The position numbers and the translations under genes are program-made. The notes under the pieces were generated by a model that saw only the letters and a list, made by a program, of their open reading frames with translations, was not told where the DNA came from and made no database searches. A stretch of 64,000 nt of DNA from Nocardia brevicatena NBRC 12119 (GTDB taxonomy: Bacteria; Actinomycetota; Actinomycetes; Mycobacteriales; Mycobacteriaceae): NCBI RefSeq assembly GCF_000308495.1, contig NZ_BAFU01000052.1, forward strand, positions 1 to 64,000, given 5' to 3'. Of this stretch, positions 63,664 to 64,000 are shown piece after piece (the stretch's first letter is position 1; every line of letters starts with the position of its first letter).

Positions 63664-64000
63664 GACAGGGCCGCCAGGATCTCGGCGCGTTCAGCGCGGC
63701 GTTCGTCGGCCGTACGCGGATTCGGTACGTCGACGAGCGCCCGCAGCGGTTGGCCGGCGCGGTCGAGCACGGCGACCCGGTCGCCGAGCAGCAGCGCCTC
63801 GTCGACATCGTGGGTGACGAAGACGACCGTGGTCGGATGGGTGCGCCACGTGTCGATGAGCAGCCGCTGCATGGTGGCGCGGGTCTGAGTGTCCAGGGCG
63901 CCGAACGGTTCGTCCATCATCACCGCGCGCGGCGCCCCGGCCAGCCCCCGCGCCAACTGCACGCGCTGGCGCATCCCGCCGGACAGGCTCTTGGGCAGAT
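63660..64000 (-). CDS. ABC transporter ATP-binding protein, SsuB/TauB-type (5' end outside window)
   Basis: The visible C-terminal 113 residues contain the signature LSGGMRQRVQLARGLAG, Walker B AVMMDEPFGALDTQTRATMQ and the H-loop TVVFVTHDVDEALLLGDRVA. These match the nitrate/sulfonate/taurine ABC family. The Walker A part lies beyond the right edge. It is translationally coupled to the AprA-HEAT gene, so import and redox conversion appear linked. Confidence 0.9.
   Translation of the reverse strand, partial: LPKSLSGGMRQRVQLARGLAGAPRAVMMDEPFGALDTQTRATMQRLLIDTWRTHPTTVVFVTHDVDEALLLGDRVAVLDRAGQPLRALVDVPNPRTADERRAERAEILAALS

Noticed and set aside
1-64000. tRNA, rRNA, integrase or transposase genes, which would mark a classical genomic island
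   Set aside because: None was recognised on either strand by eye; a tRNA scan and IS search would be needed to exclude short or decayed ones.

Overview
The window is high-GC actinobacterial DNA, most likely from Nocardia or a close relative in the Mycobacteriales. This is inferred from gene content: several F420- or FMN-dependent LLM oxidoreductases, a deazaflavin (Ddn-type) oxidoreductase, a cutinase with a Ser/Thr-rich tail, the ATPase/VWA pair known in mycobacteria as Rv0958-Rv0959, and a copper-type operon matching lpqS-cysK2-Rv0849. No rRNA, tRNA, CRISPR array or intact insertion sequence was seen.

Layout. 0-3.6 kb (minus strand): a kinase cut by the left edge, enoyl-CoA hydratase, SDR, F420-dependent LLM enzyme and a CoxG-like protein with an internal deletion. 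3.7-7.5 kb (plus): YjbR protein and the MoxR-like ATPase/VWA pair. 7.6-10.4 kb: a patchwork of gene fragments (PadR, peptide deformylase, SRPBCC, two SDRs, sigma-70 region 4.2) around one intact thioesterase gene. 10.7-18.8 kb: cutinase, CysQ, a small DUF1059 gene, GlxA-type regulator, DUF6010 membrane protein, metallophosphoesterase with nucleotidyltransferase, and a DUF574 methyltransferase. 18.9-29 kb: intact genes (Mut7-C, a phosphatase-like protein without its catalytic Cys, TetR, TerD-VWA, ADP-ribosylglycohydrolase) mixed with decayed ones (TetR+SDR, DapB-like, Rieske oxygenase, TesB thioesterase, AtuA). 29-39.3 kb: deazaflavin oxidoreductase, P-loop kinase, secreted protein, pentapeptide protein, TetR, Tat-exported FAD enzyme, double-length acyl-CoA dehydrogenase, SDR and LLM enzyme.

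39.3-42.5 kb is an operon behind palindromes of the RicR/CsoR copper-sensor type: an LpqS-like His-rich exported protein, CysK2-like S-sulfocysteine synthase and an MFS transporter. 43-64 kb looks like an organosulfur-scavenging island: TauD-type dioxygenase (frameshifted), DszA/NtaA-type monooxygenase with flavin reductase, two more LLM monooxygenases, an AprA-like flavoprotein with a dicluster ferredoxin, a 2-oxoglutarate-type dioxygenase, a complete MetQ-MetN-MetI importer, a TauE/SafE exporter, and at the right edge a second AprA-like flavoprotein fused to HEAT repeats, overlapping an SsuB/TauB-type ABC ATPase. The inferred logic is import of small organosulfur compounds, oxidative C-S cleavage by flavin or iron enzymes, and sulfite handling or export.

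Caution: about ten genes carry frameshifts or nonsense codons. Several are single-base changes in or next to runs of C/G (near 21.9, 43.7 and 48.4 kb), so assembly error must be separated from true decay. Others have large deletions, in-frame stops or rearranged junctions and are convincing pseudogenes.
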